Origin: Magnetococcus sp. PR-3
GTDB lineage: Bacteria; Pseudomonadota; Magnetococcia; Magnetococcales; Magnetococcaceae
Assembly: GCF_036689865.1 (NCBI RefSeq)
Contig: NZ_JBAHUQ010000001.1
Coordinates: 514,628 to 578,627 of the forward strand
Length of the DNA: 64,000 bases
Direction: 5' to 3'
The notes under the pieces are model-generated. The model had not been told where the DNA came from. It searched no databases and saw only the letters and a list, made by a program, of their open reading frames with translations. Numbering within the stretch: position 1 is the stretch's first letter; each line of letters opens with the position of its first letter. Positions 54,201-62,329 of the stretch are shown here, one piece after another. The position numbers and the translations under genes were made by a program.

Positions 54201-57200
54201 CGGCATTCTGGTTGCCCGCAGCGTCGGAAAACTTGCTGCTGTCGACCCGCACCACCCCATCTGTCGTGCTGTTATCGGTGGGGGTAAAGGTGGCCGTATA
54301 GGAACTACCGCTGCCTGTAAAGTTACTTAACGTGCCACCGGTTACCGTAATATCACTAGCCACAAAATCTGTGGAGGATTCCGACAGAGCAAAGGTCAGG
54401 GTTGCGGTTTCACCATAGGTCAGCGTGGAGTCATTGGTGGTAACGGCAATGGTGGGCAACACCGTATCCACCGTCATGGTCACCTGGTTATCGGCATCAG
54501 CCCCATCGGCATTCTGGTTACCGGCACTATCGGCAAACTTGCTGCTGTCTACCCGCACCACACCATCTGTGGTACTGCTGTCGGTGGGCGTAAAGGTGGC
54601 CGTGTAAACGGTACTGCTGGTGGCTGTCCAACCGGAGAGCGCCCCACCCGTTACCGTGACGTCACTCTGAACAAAATCACTGGAGGCTTCAGAGAGAGTA
54701 AAGGTTACGACGGCCGTATCCCCTGCATTCAAGGCCGTATCATCGGTGGTGATGGCAATGGTGGGTAGAACGGTATCTACCGTCATGGTTACTGTATTGT
54801 CTGCATCACTACCATCCGCATTCTGATTGCCTGCGGCATCAGAAAATTTACTACTGGCCACATGCACCACACCATCGGTGGTACTGCCACTGGAGGGGGT
54901 AAAGGTGGCGGTATAAACACTGCTACTTACGGCGGTCCAGTTAGAGAGCGTACCGCCAGTCACCGTTGCATCGCTCTGAACAAAGTCGGTGGAGGCCTCG
55001 GAGAGAGTAAAGGTAACCGTCGCACTATCCCCGGAGTTTAACGCGCTATCATCGGTGGTAATGGCAACCGTTGGCAGCACGGTATCGACACTCATGGTCA
55101 CCGTATTATCGGCATCACTACCATCCGCGTTCTGGTTGCCGGCACTGTCAGAGAATTTACTACTGGCCACATGCACCACACCATCGGTAGTGCTGCCGTC
55201 CGTGGGGGTGAAGGTCGCGGTATAGACCGTACTGCTCACCGCTGTCCAGTTGGAGAGCGCCCCCCCGGTCACCGTGGTATCACTCTGCACAAAATCCGTG
55301 GAGGCTTCAGACAGTGTAAAGGTTACCGTCGCCGTATCCCCTGAGTTCAACATCCCATCATCGGTTGTGATAGCAATGGTTGGGGGAATGGTATCTACGG
55401 TCATGGTTACCGTATTATCCGCATCACTACCATCCGTATTCTGATTGCCTGCGGCATCAGAAAATTTACTACTGGCCACATGCACCACACCATCGGTGGT
55501 ACTGCCACTGGAGGGGGTAAAGGTGGCGGTATAGACGCTACTGCTTACGGCCGCCCAGTTGGAAAGAGCCCCCCCGGTGACCGTCACATCGCTCTGTACA
55601 AAATCCGTCGAGGCTTCAGAGAGTGTAAAGGTTACCGTCGCCGTATCCCCAACATTAAGCGCGCTATCGTCGGTCGTAATGGCAACCGTTGGCCGCACCG
55701 TATCCACCGTCATGGTTGCGGTATTGTTGGCCTCAGATCCATCGGCATTCTGATTGCCAGCACTGTCGGAGAACGTGCTGCTTGCTACATGCACCACACC
55801 ATCGGCAGTACTGCCATCGGTCGGCGTGAAGGTGGCGGTGTAGACGGTACTGCTTACAGCTGTCCAGTTGGACAACGCACCACCGGTGATGGTGACATCA
55901 CTTTCAGCAAAGTCGCTGGAGGCCTCAGAAAGGGTAAAGGTTACCGTAGCGGTATCCCCCACATTTAAAGCGGCATCATCGGTAGCAATGGCGATGGTCG
56001 GCAACAGCGTATCCACACCCATGGTGACCTGATTATTGGCATCCGCACCATCGGCATTCTGGTTCCCCGAAGCATCGGAAAATTTGCTGCTATCCACCCG
56101 CACCACACCACTGGTCGTGCTATCGGTGGATGGGGTAAAGGTGGCGGTATAGACCGTACTACTCACCGCCGTCCAGTTGGAAAGCGTGCCACCCGTTACC
56201 GTCACATCACTTTCAATAAAGTCGCTGGAAGCCTCAGAGAGGGTAAAGGTCATGGTGGCGGTTTCACCCGCTTTTAACGTAGTGGCATCACTGGTGATTG
56301 CGATAACGGGACGTACCGTATCCACGCTCATGGTCACGGTATTATCCGCATCGGCCCCATCCGCGTTCTGGTTGCCTGCACTGTCGGCAAACTTACTACT
56401 GGCCACATGCACCACACCATCTGTGGTGCTGCCCGATGCGGGGGTGAAGGTGGCGGTATAGACGGTACTGCTAACGGCTGTCCAATGGGAGAGCGTTCCC
56501 CCCGTCACCGTCACATCGCTCTGGGTAAAGTCGGTTGAAGCCTCAGAGAGGGTAAACGTGAGCGTCGCGGTATCCCCCACATTGAGGCTACTATCATCGG
56601 TGGTGATGGCAACGGTAGGTGCCGTGGTATCACCGGCAGAGGCTGTCACAGTCAGGTTGGCACTGGCCACACCTCCACGATCATCGCCGATAACATAGGT
56701 CAAGGCAGGCACAGAGCCGGTATAACCGTTGGAGGTCGTAAAGGTATAGGAACCATCACTAGAGATGGTAAAGGTCCCAACCCCAGAAACCGTGGCGGAT
56801 TGGGAGCCGCTCAAAGGCATCATGTAGGTGGTGCCTTCAAGGGTATAGTTCACCACCCTCAGGCTGTCGCCATCCCCATCAGAATCGGTACCACCAGTAC
56901 CAGTACCGGTGCTGATCGTACCAGAGATTAGATTACCAGCCGCTGTGCCGGTCGCGTTTGTGGTGACACTGTCATTCACGGCCGTGGGGGCAGCATTGGT
57001 GGGTAAAATAGAGTTCAGGGCACTATCTACCCGGTCTGATGAGCTGCCCACTTCATAAACGGAGGCCCCTGCCGCAGGTGCATAGCCTGCATAGACCGCA
57101 CCGGAAGCATTGGTCTGCAAAATGACTGTGGTGCCATCGGCAGTTGTCTCTTGCCCACCGCTGATAACACCCTGAAAATAGCTGTCATCTACAACCAGTA

Positions 57201-58251
57201 AAATGGCACGGTTATCACTGGCATCACGGTCACCGTCCTGGTTGCCATCGTTAACCGCATCACTAAAGGAGGTCCAATCGGTGTCATACCAGAAGTAGAA
57301 ACCCTTCACATCTCCCTTAGATTTAATCGGGCGACTAATCCAACCATAGTAGGTGTTGCCATCCACATCTAACTGCACCACCACATCATTCCCGGAAAAA
57401 CTGCCCTGAGAACTGCCATCGTTGATGGTGGTCGCACCCAGCTTGGTGCCGATAAAACGATCGGTCTCCTGCTCTTTTTCCGCCAAGTGGCGAGAATCCG
57501 TGGGATACATGGCATAGGCGGCAGAGAATTGATAGGAGGCAAACTCCACATCTACGCTTCGCCCATCAACCACCACCTGACCGTGATCCTTTTCCAACGC
57601 CAAGTCGGTCATGGCAGCACTGTCCAGCGTATCACCCAGTATCTGGGCAGCAAAAAGAGCCCCTTCATCCCCTGCGGTATCGACCCCATTATTGAGACGA
57701 TGATCCAACGCATGGCCGATCTCTTCAGCCAGGAAAGCTGTCATCTCCGACTCACCCAACAAATTGACCCAACCTTGATGTAGCAATATGGTCGGCTCAC
57801 CATTCAACCCTTCGGCGGCAAACGCAGCAACAGCGGTACTGTGACTGACACTCTCCATCGTGGCGACTTGCAACTGAAAAGTACCGGAACGGATCTCATC
57901 TTGAATCTGCTGTAGATTGGCCTGCCACACATCATCGGGTTGATCCTTGCCACCATTGAAAAGCGCAAAGAGCTGCTCTTGGGAGGCATTAAGAACAAAG
58001 GCCTCGACCGATTCAGTCGCTTTTTTGCCAGCATCCAGTAAGGTTTGGTTCTCTGGATCCAACCCCACCAGGGTCAATGCGTCACGGTCAGATTCTGAAA
58101 TGGCAGGCTCCTGGGCAGCCTCGTCAGCAACATCTGCGGCACTGTCCAAAGTAACCATGACATCCAGCATGGCTGCACCGTCAAACAGGGTACGAGGCTC
58201 TAATGCAACGGCACGGTTGCGAAGCGGTTTGGTGCGATAGTGTTTGGACAT
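48292..58251 (-). CDS. giant LEPR-XLL Ig-like/Calx-beta surface adhesin
   Basis: The protein has 3319 residues from the ATG at 58251, which has GGAGA about six bases upstream; an ATG 33 bases earlier is less likely. The N-terminus has no Sec signal but carries LEPRTLFDGAA at 18-28, the LEPR-XLL motif of giant exported proteins. A domain with EEIGHALDH at 176-184 and TAGDEGALF follows, then a cadherin-like/VCBS domain (about 430-560). Next are 18 Ig-like repeats of about 102 residues (SDVTVTGG, YTATFTP, SSKFSDxAGNQN), four related 120-residue modules and one classical Calx-beta domain. An acidic, Pro/Ala-rich tail with helical segments ends the chain. No RTX nonapeptides are seen. It is first in the nine-gene run and is probably the main substrate of the TolC/HlyD/M50 complex. 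Confidence 0.92.
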   Translation of the reverse strand: MSKHYRTKPLRNRAVALEPRTLFDGAAMLDVMVTLDSAADVADEAAQEPAISESDRDALTLVGLDPENQTLLDAGKKATESVEAFVLNASQEQLFALFNGGKDQPDDVWQANLQQIQDEIRSGTFQLQVATMESVSHSTAVAAFAAEGLNGEPTILLHQGWVNLLGESEMTAFLAEEIGHALDHRLNNGVDTAGDEGALFAAQILGDTLDSAAMTDLALEKDHGQVVVDGRSVDVEFASYQFSAAYAMYPTDSRHLAEKEQETDRFIGTKLGATTINDGSSQGSFSGNDVVVQLDVDGNTYYGWISRPIKSKGDVKGFYFWYDTDWTSFSDAVNDGNQDGDRDASDNRAILLVVDDSYFQGVISGGQETTADGTTVILQTNASGAVYAGYAPAAGASVYEVGSSSDRVDSALNSILPTNAAPTAVNDSVTTNATGTAAGNLISGTISTGTGTGGTDSDGDGDSLRVVNYTLEGTTYMMPLSGSQSATVSGVGTFTISSDGSYTFTTSNGYTGSVPALTYVIGDDRGGVASANLTVTASAGDTTAPTVAITTDDSSLNVGDTATLTFTLSEASTDFTQSDVTVTGGTLSHWTAVSSTVYTATFTPASGSTTDGVVHVASSKFADSAGNQNADGADADNTVTMSVDTVRPVIAITSDATTLKAGETATMTFTLSEASSDFIESDVTVTGGTLSNWTAVSSTVYTATFTPSTDSTTSGVVRVDSSKFSDASGNQNADGADANNQVTMGVDTLLPTIAIATDDAALNVGDTATVTFTLSEASSDFAESDVTITGGALSNWTAVSSTVYTATFTPTDGSTADGVVHVASSTFSDSAGNQNADGSEANNTATMTVDTVRPTVAITTDDSALNVGDTATVTFTLSEASTDFVQSDVTVTGGALSNWAAVSSSVYTATFTPSSGSTTDGVVHVASSKFSDAAGNQNTDGSDADNTVTMTVDTIPPTIAITTDDGMLNSGDTATVTFTLSEASTDFVQSDTTVTGGALSNWTAVSSTVYTATFTPTDGSTTDGVVHVASSKFSDSAGNQNADGSDADNTVTMSVDTVLPTVAITTDDSALNSGDSATVTFTLSEASTDFVQSDATVTGGTLSNWTAVSSSVYTATFTPSSGSTTDGVVHVASSKFSDAAGNQNADGSDADNTVTMTVDTVLPTIAITTDDTALNAGDTAVVTFTLSEASSDFVQSDVTVTGGALSGWTATSSTVYTATFTPTDSSTTDGVVRVDSSKFADSAGNQNADGADADNQVTMTVDTVLPTIAVTTNDSTLTYGETATLTFALSESSTDFVASDITVTGGTLSNFTGSGSSYTATFTPTDNSTTDGVVRVDSSKFSDAAGNQNADGTDANNQVTMTVDTALPTIAITTSDANLTTGETATLTFTLSESSSDFAESDVTVTGGTLSNFSGSGTAYTATFTPTASSTTDGVVHVASSKFTDGAGNQNADGSDADNTVTMGVNTSVFPAIAITTSDANLKSGETAAITFNLTESSTDFVESDISVTGGALSNFSGSGTAYTATFTPDGSATGTVHVASSTFSNSLSVQNQDGADANNTVTMNVDTTLPTIAITTDDTALNVGDSATVTFTLSEDSSDFAQSDVTITGGALSNWTAVSNSVYTATFTPTSDSTTNGVVHVASSTFSDAAGNQNADESDADNTVTMTVDTVRPTIAIASDDSALIAGETATLTFTLSESSSDFAESDVTVTGGSLSNFSGSGTSYTATFTPTTSSTTDGVVRVDSSKFADSAGNQNADGDDANNQVTMTVDTIVPTIAITTDDTALTVGETATVTFTLSEASSNFVESDVTVTGGTLANWTALSSTVYTATFTPSSDSTTDGVVHVASSKFSDSAGNQNADGTDADNTVTMTVDTVRPTIAITTDDSALIHGETATLTFTLSEAATDFVQSDVTVTGGALSNWTGVSSTVYTATFTPTSGSTTDGVVHVASSKFSDASGNQNDDGADANNTVTMTVDTILPTIAISTDDTALNVGDTATLTFTLSETSTDFVQGDITVTGGALSNFSGSGTSYTATFTPTDASTTNGVVRVDSAKFSDAAGNSNADGADANNEVTMTVDTVRPTIAITTDDATLNVGDSATVTFTLSENASDFTQEDVVVTGGTLSNWSAVSNSVYTATFTPSSGSTTDGVVYVASSKFSDGAGNQNADGSDADNTVTMTVDTILPTIAITTDDAALNFGDTATVTFTLSEASTDFVEADVTVTGGALSNWTAVSSSVYTATFTPTASSTTDGVVRVDSAKFSDGVGNQNADGADTNNQVTMTVDTILPTIAITTDDASLTTGETATVTFTLSEAASDFVEGDVTITGGSLSNWSAVSDTVYTATFTPTTGSTTDGVVHVASSKFTDATGNANADGADADNTVTMSVDTRTLEITTHGPVNEASQYAMFTITAVEGYALDLTLQNSSSGTQATWSGFTGMEFSTDGGTSWTTYSANAKPSVPASGTVNVRVDISSEADTTYEGSENFALQAAYSTNTTINDDISNSIIDDGTGTIYDGSMSSGTPGSSTSNLDDDRPSFAIDDITRNEGAGSITFTVTKSGNTNLASTVQYSTADGTADAGSTTANDYSAVSGTLNFAAGDTTKTITTNIWNDARYEVSEQFNVNLFNASGATISDAQGIGEIRDDGTGSGGTNDDSTTVGVRSFTPVNEAADWAMFVVEGTSGQQLDLTVADGTTTLDLTNLTVQFSYDGSTWQTYGSSNKPTIPSNTAPVYVRVDITSEQDTPFEDAESFTLTATDVNNAGTTDTAKTIIVDDGSGVIYGPNFTSGVPGETTTGLDDDRGLTVSGYGPVSEGSTYAMFTVDALPGFEVDLAISNGTTALSSSALIEYSTDGVTWESYDAQHKPKIDGSGTATQTFYARVTITSEQDNVFEKSENFSLVANYSNNTTKQASAQTSIVDEYNGTIYGPNFASGTPATSTTNLDDDRPVSVTPFGPINENSTYGMFTVTALSGYGLDLSVVDGTTTLDPKAQVDFSYSGSSWTIYSANSKPTVPTGGQFNVRVDISSEDDDLYEISENFSLQAAYSDHTSNNALGQSSIVDDATGLIYGPNMPGGKPETKDRGLDDDRPGRSDTSAGAPLPPPEPDLGQRAGPSEAAFVLDAVAEAREELNAAQLADSIAAEAQAVINRLSGDLALHVLPTVEASRQDTIATFQRIMGDGSNGFVESNVDSSTIFNAQSVVPAAAPAAATLGGAPIAGAAPFGAGAEGGIEGAEPQAPEAFFGEEIELEEGGAAGEQAPAFPEVGEDGQQAAILNFQGFGEQLMQAGRTERVSEQAQDVASLLAAIEPQPNDNMTEQSI
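48980..51080 (-). repeat. four ~120-residue Calx-beta-like modules plus one Calx-beta domain
   Basis: Modules open with GPVNEASxYAMFTV-type sequence (four copies), contain VRVDISSE followed by xxYExSENFxLxA, and close with IVDDGTGxIYGPNF and LDDDR linkers. Between the first and second lies a classical Calx-beta domain (FTVTKSGNTN, YSTADGTA, NIWNDARYEVSEQFNVNL). The acidic DD-rich linkers fit calcium binding. Confidence 0.8.
51085..56640 (-). repeat. 18 tandem ~306-bp Ig-like repeats
   Basis: Eighteen consecutive units of about 102 codons share the order PTIAITTDD, LNVGDTATVTFTLSE, SDVTVTGGxLSNW, YTATFTP, GVVHVASSKFSD, AGNQNADG, NTVTMTVDT. Neighbouring units are almost identical in places (units 3-7), while unit 10 is shorter and most divergent. 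They form the rod of the adhesin. Confidence 0.9.
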
Positions 58252-58928
58252 GACGTCTCCAGGGGAACAAAACTTCAACTCCACTCTTAATCAAGCTTGG
58301 TCAGACCTGACACAAATGCAGCTTTTAGAACAGAGTGTTAACTAATAGAGTATGTACTGCAAAACTGACGCAGACAACATCAAAAACAAACAAAAACCTA
58401 ACACAACAAGCCTAACCAACTGATAAGTTTGTTTTTACCCGCCCACAGACACTTTAAATTTTTATGCAATTCTTGAGACACGACATCAAAAATCTGTAAT
58501 TAAATGAGATTCTTCATCAAAAAAATCGATCACCTAACCAAAAAAATCTTAGGCTACAGAGGGATAAGCCATTTTTATAGGCGATTAAACCCACAAGCCC
58601 TTTCCCCTAAGAAAACAGGTGGAAAGACACTGTTTTATTTCAAATCTTTTATATATTTACATGTATCTTTCTGCATTTTTCATACTCTATGTACATTTTT
58701 CACTTCAATGTTTTTACAAAATGAATCTATACTTTTGCATTTAATCAATGCTTTGCATGTTCACCTAATATTGGCAGGCTCCCCACAGCAGTTACCAAAA
58801 AAAAGGAACCTATATCTTAGGTGGGTTATTTAGCGTCAGAAACACCACACCAAAGCATTGTCTATCAATACCTTACCCCCACAAAATGATAGGATCAGCA
58901 TAATAAACTGAGGCTTAAAGGTAACAGC
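58252..58928. other. A/T-rich divergent promoter region
   Basis: This stretch separates the long minus-strand operon from the phosphatase gene and must hold both promoters. It is markedly A/T-rich. A 10-bp inverted repeat (AAAAACAAAC at 58382-58391 against GTTTGTTTTT at 58427-58436) lies in the presumed leader of the giant adhesin gene. No clear -35/-10 pair could be assigned. A 109-codon plus-strand frame at 58504-58833 looks like chance. Confidence 0.45.
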
Positions 58929-58958
58929 ATGACCAGCCCCCTCAACACATATGTGTGA
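58929..58958 (+). CDS. nine-codon leader peptide overlapping phoX-like start
   Basis: An ATG at 58929 follows a good ribosome site (AAAGG at 58917-58921, seven bases before). It codes MTSPLNTYV and then TGA at 58956-58958. That stop overlaps the GTG start of the phosphatase gene (58955-58957) as GTGA. The phosphatase GTG has no ribosome site of its own. The layout suggests termination-reinitiation coupling. A one-base sequencing error fusing the two frames is the alternative. Confidence 0.4.
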   Translation: MTSPLNTYV

Positions 58959-60961
58959 CGACAGAACGGCCCCAACCAAGGTCATTCTGGAAAAAACAGG
59001 ACAGACCAACCCCTATTTATGCGAGCCCAATCATGCCCCCTAGCACGCCTTTAAACCAGATTATCCAAAGCCGTTTAAGCCGACGAGACCTGCTTAAGGG
59101 TAGTGTTGCAGGTGGTAGCATTATAGCCATGAGCGGACTACCAGGTCTGGCCTGGAGCCAAGGGGAAGCACGGGATACCACAGAGCTTTCAGACCCCACA
59201 TCCTTTTCTTTTACCCGTATTGGTGACGAGGTCACACAGGGCGTTCAAATTGCCGATGGTTACACCGTTCAACCTTTGTTGAAATGGGGGGATCCCCTAT
59301 TCCCTCACAGCCCTGTATTTGATCCAACCAACCAAACACCAGAAGCTCAGTTAACCCAGTTTGGGTACAATAATGATTTTGTAGAATTCATGCCTCTTCC
59401 GTTAGGAAGTGATAACGCCAACCATGGCCTGCTCTGTGTAAACCATGAATATACCTCTACCCCTGCAATGTTCCCGCTTCATCAGCGACATAACCGGGAC
59501 CCTAAAGTTCTGGCACGATTGGTGGGGGTTGAGATGGCAGCTCAAGGCCACTCCATCGTAGAGATTCGCCGGGAGCAACCCGGCTCCTCTTGGGAGGTTT
59601 TACGCGATAGCCGTTATAACCGTCGCATCTCCACCCTACAAACAGCCATTGAGATAAGCGGGCCAGCGGCAGGCGATGAACAGATGAAAACAGCACAAGA
59701 TCCCACAGGAAAATTGTGCATAGGCACCATGAGCAACTGCTCAGGTGGTGTTACCCCGTGGGGAACCCTGCTCCTTGGCGAAGAGAATTTTAATTATAAC
59801 TTTTCTGGCGAACCTGAGAAAACAGAAGATCCCAGCCGATACCTAGAAATGGGCATACGCAGTGGATATGGCAACCGCTGGTACATGGTGGACCCCCGCT
59901 TTAATATTAACCGCACGCCCAATGAGTCCAACCGCTTCGGCTGGGTGGTAGAGGTAGACCCCTATAATCCCGATGCTCCCCCCATTAAACGTACGGCTTT
60001 AGGCCGCTTCAAACATGAAGCAGCCACCTGCGCAACGTTGCCCGATGGCCGCCTTGCCATCTACAGCGGAGATGACAGTCGTCATGAGTTTCTCTACCGT
60101 TTTGTGACACGAGATGCTTGGAACCCCCAGGACCGAAGCGCCAACAAAGCTTTACTGGATCACGGTATCCTCTCAGTTGCCAAATTTGAAGAAGATGGCA
60201 GCTTGACTTGGCTACCTCTTATTCAGGGTGATCTTGGTTTAACACCGGAAAATGGTTTTAAGACCCAGGCTGATGTTTTGATACGCACCCGCAAAGCAGC
60301 ACGTCAGGTTGGTGCCACCCCCATGGACCGCCCTGAGGATGTTCAGCCGCACCCCAAGAGCGGCAAAGTGTACGTTGCCCTAACCAATAACACCCACCGA
60401 CGCAAGAAAAAAGCTGATGGTGCAAACCCTAGGGGCCCAAATTACTATGGGCATATCTTGGAACTCACACCACCCGACCAAAATGGTCAGCCAGATCATG
60501 GTTCGGATCATTTCCAATGGAATATCCTTCTAATGGGCGGCCCCTTTAATAAAAAAGCCAAAAGCCAGTACAACGCCTATACGGAAAAATTTGGCAACTG
60601 GCTTGCTGCCCCAGATAATTTTGCTTTTGATGGCGAAGGCCGTTTATGGATTGCCACGGATCAAGGCAGCCAGCAACACAGAAGAAAACATGCCGATGGA
60701 CTTTACGCCTGTGATTTGGAAGGCCCTGGTCGTGCCTTAACCAAACGTTTTTTGGGCTGTCCAGTGGGTGCGGAGCTGTGTGGCCCAGCCTTTACCCCCG
60801 ATGACACCACACTGTTTGTCTCCATCCAGCATCCTGGTGAAAAACGGGGAGCGACCTATGAGAACCCCCTCACCCGCTGGCCAGATTTTGAAGAAGCCTT
60901 ACCCCCTCGCCCATCAGTGATTGCTATCCAGCATAAGGACAAAAAGAAGATAGGGTCTTAA
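58955..60961 (+). CDS. PhoX-type (DUF839) Tat-exported phosphatase
   Basis: The 668-residue protein has a twin-arginine signal, SRRDLLKG with the arginines at 43-44, followed by a hydrophobic stretch ending near GLAWSQG. The mature part matches the PhoX/DUF839 beta-propeller family: FGYNNDFVEFMPL, GLLCVNHEYTS, NCSGGVTPWGTLLLGEENF, GRFKHEAA, YSGDDSRHEFLYRFV and PEDVQPHP. PhoX enzymes are calcium/iron-dependent periplasmic phosphatases releasing phosphate from organic esters. The 40-odd residues before the Tat motif are usual for the family, supporting the GTG at 58955. It is monocistronic as far as the window shows. I saw no convincing Pho box upstream. Confidence 0.88.
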   Translation: MTTERPQPRSFWKKQDRPTPIYASPIMPPSTPLNQIIQSRLSRRDLLKGSVAGGSIIAMSGLPGLAWSQGEARDTTELSDPTSFSFTRIGDEVTQGVQIADGYTVQPLLKWGDPLFPHSPVFDPTNQTPEAQLTQFGYNNDFVEFMPLPLGSDNANHGLLCVNHEYTSTPAMFPLHQRHNRDPKVLARLVGVEMAAQGHSIVEIRREQPGSSWEVLRDSRYNRRISTLQTAIEISGPAAGDEQMKTAQDPTGKLCIGTMSNCSGGVTPWGTLLLGEENFNYNFSGEPEKTEDPSRYLEMGIRSGYGNRWYMVDPRFNINRTPNESNRFGWVVEVDPYNPDAPPIKRTALGRFKHEAATCATLPDGRLAIYSGDDSRHEFLYRFVTRDAWNPQDRSANKALLDHGILSVAKFEEDGSLTWLPLIQGDLGLTPENGFKTQADVLIRTRKAARQVGATPMDRPEDVQPHPKSGKVYVALTNNTHRRKKKADGANPRGPNYYGHILELTPPDQNGQPDHGSDHFQWNILLMGGPFNKKAKSQYNAYTEKFGNWLAAPDNFAFDGEGRLWIATDQGSQQHRRKHADGLYACDLEGPGRALTKRFLGCPVGAELCGPAFTPDDTTLFVSIQHPGEKRGATYENPLTRWPDFEEALPPRPSVIAIQHKDKKKIGS

Positions 60962-61139
60962 TTAAAGAGGCTCATATTGTCACGCAACCATATAATTTCA
61001 TTTACAAACAACTCATACTTACTAACGATAAACAAGGCTTAACGCGCCTTCCAAATCATGCCACTCTGTTGAGGTGGGTACACCTTTCTGGACACCCTTT
61101 CTGAGGGAGAACAGGATGCCCGCATAGAGGAGGTGTCTT

Positions 61140-62307
61140 AATAAACAAACGACCATTGCAACGGTATACCAAGAATTCAAAGATCGAGCCGTTGAGCTGA
61201 TAAACAGCACGGATCAACCAGTGCCTGAAATCGCTGAGTAGCTGGATGTCAGCCCAAAGATCCTCTATAGCTGACGGGCACAAGCGCAGGCCAAGAAAGC
61301 GGGTAAATAGTCTTCTGAAACGATCAATCTTCAAAAAGAAAACAAACAGCTACGCAAAATTTTGACTCCGTTAAAAGTTAAAGCAAGCCACCTTAAAAAA
61401 GCCACCGCAGCCACCGCATACTTTGCTAAAGACAGGTGGTAGAAGTACGCCTTTATCCATAGGCAAAGGGTTTATCATTCTATAGAAAGCCTTTGCCGCG
61501 TATTGGATCTCTCCAAGAGAGTTTTTACGGCTGGTTTAACCGACGAAAATCAACCAGGGCAGAGAAAACAGGCTTTTAGGAGAGTGGATCGTTGAGATCT
61601 TTCATGGAAGCCGAGCGAGCCATGGATCCAGCCGTATATACCGATGTTTGGTTGAATATGGTGTTCGCGTCAGCAGAAGGCGAGTTGCAAGGATCAAACG
61701 CAAGTTTGGTCTGGAGCGCAAAGCCCAACGTCACGTCAAGGTCATGACTACAGACTTCAATCACTCTTTAGCAGTGGCCCCGAACCACTTGAACCGTGAA
61801 TTGACCACTGAGCGACCAGATTAGGCATATGTGGGCGATATCCCCTACATCTCAACCAAGGAAGCTTGGCTCTATCTGGCGGGATGGATAGAGATTTTTT
61901 CACGCAGTCTTGCTGAATGGACCATGGCTGACCCTATGAGGCATTGCTGGTAACGGATGCTTTAATTAAGAATGGGCTACTTTAAGCACAGGCCACCAGT
62001 TGGCTTGATGGTCCCTAGCGATAGAGGAAGTCAATATGCATCCAACCTCTTAAGCGGCTTGCTCAAGGAGAGGGGATCCCTCCAAAGCATGAGCATCTTG
62101 GAGAGTGCTGAGAAAATGCGCCAGCAGAGAGCTTTTTCGGCACATTGAAAACTGAAGTTAACCGGAGGCTTGGTTTTCCATTCTCGCATGGGGGCCAAAC
62201 AGAGCATCTTTGAATACATTGAGGTGTTCAACAACCGCCAGAGAATGCATTTAACCATTGGCTACGCCCCTGAGCAGTACGATCTGGCATTCTCAGTTTC
62301 TGCGTAA
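61140..62307 (+). pseudogene. decayed IS3-family transposase (orfA + orfB)
   Basis: On the plus strand a degraded orfA is readable as YQEFKDRAVELINSTDQPVPE, a stop, LDVSPKILYS, another stop, and LRKILTP ... KKATAATAYFAKDRW. An orfB follows with KYAFIHRQRVYHSIESLCRVL, GSSRIYRCLVEYGVRVSRR, DFNHSLAVAPNHLNRE, the first catalytic aspartate in YVGDIPYIST, and FFGTLKTEVNRR. It ends RMHLTIGYAPEQYDLAFSVSA and a stop at 62305. Several in-frame stops and frameshifts rule out activity. There are no intact terminal repeats that I can define. Confidence 0.8.
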
Positions 62308-62329
62308 AAACCATTTAGACAAGTGTTGC

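Noticed and set aside
50222..56461. Many plus-strand frames opposite the 18 Ig-like repeats
   Set aside because: They recur at the repeat period with the same translated pattern and are shadows of the adhesin gene.
51085..56640. CRISPR array suggested by regular repeats
   Set aside because: The period is about 306 bp, units are coding and vary like protein repeats, and there are no short palindromic repeats with unique spacers.
48292..58251. Classical RTX toxin/adhesin secreted by a type 1 ABC system
   Set aside because: No glycine-rich RTX nonapeptides were seen and no ABC exporter gene is present in the operon.
58504..58833. 109-codon plus-strand frame in the A/T-rich divergent region
   Set aside because: Composition follows the A/T-rich background, no ribosome site, no family; the region is needed for promoters.
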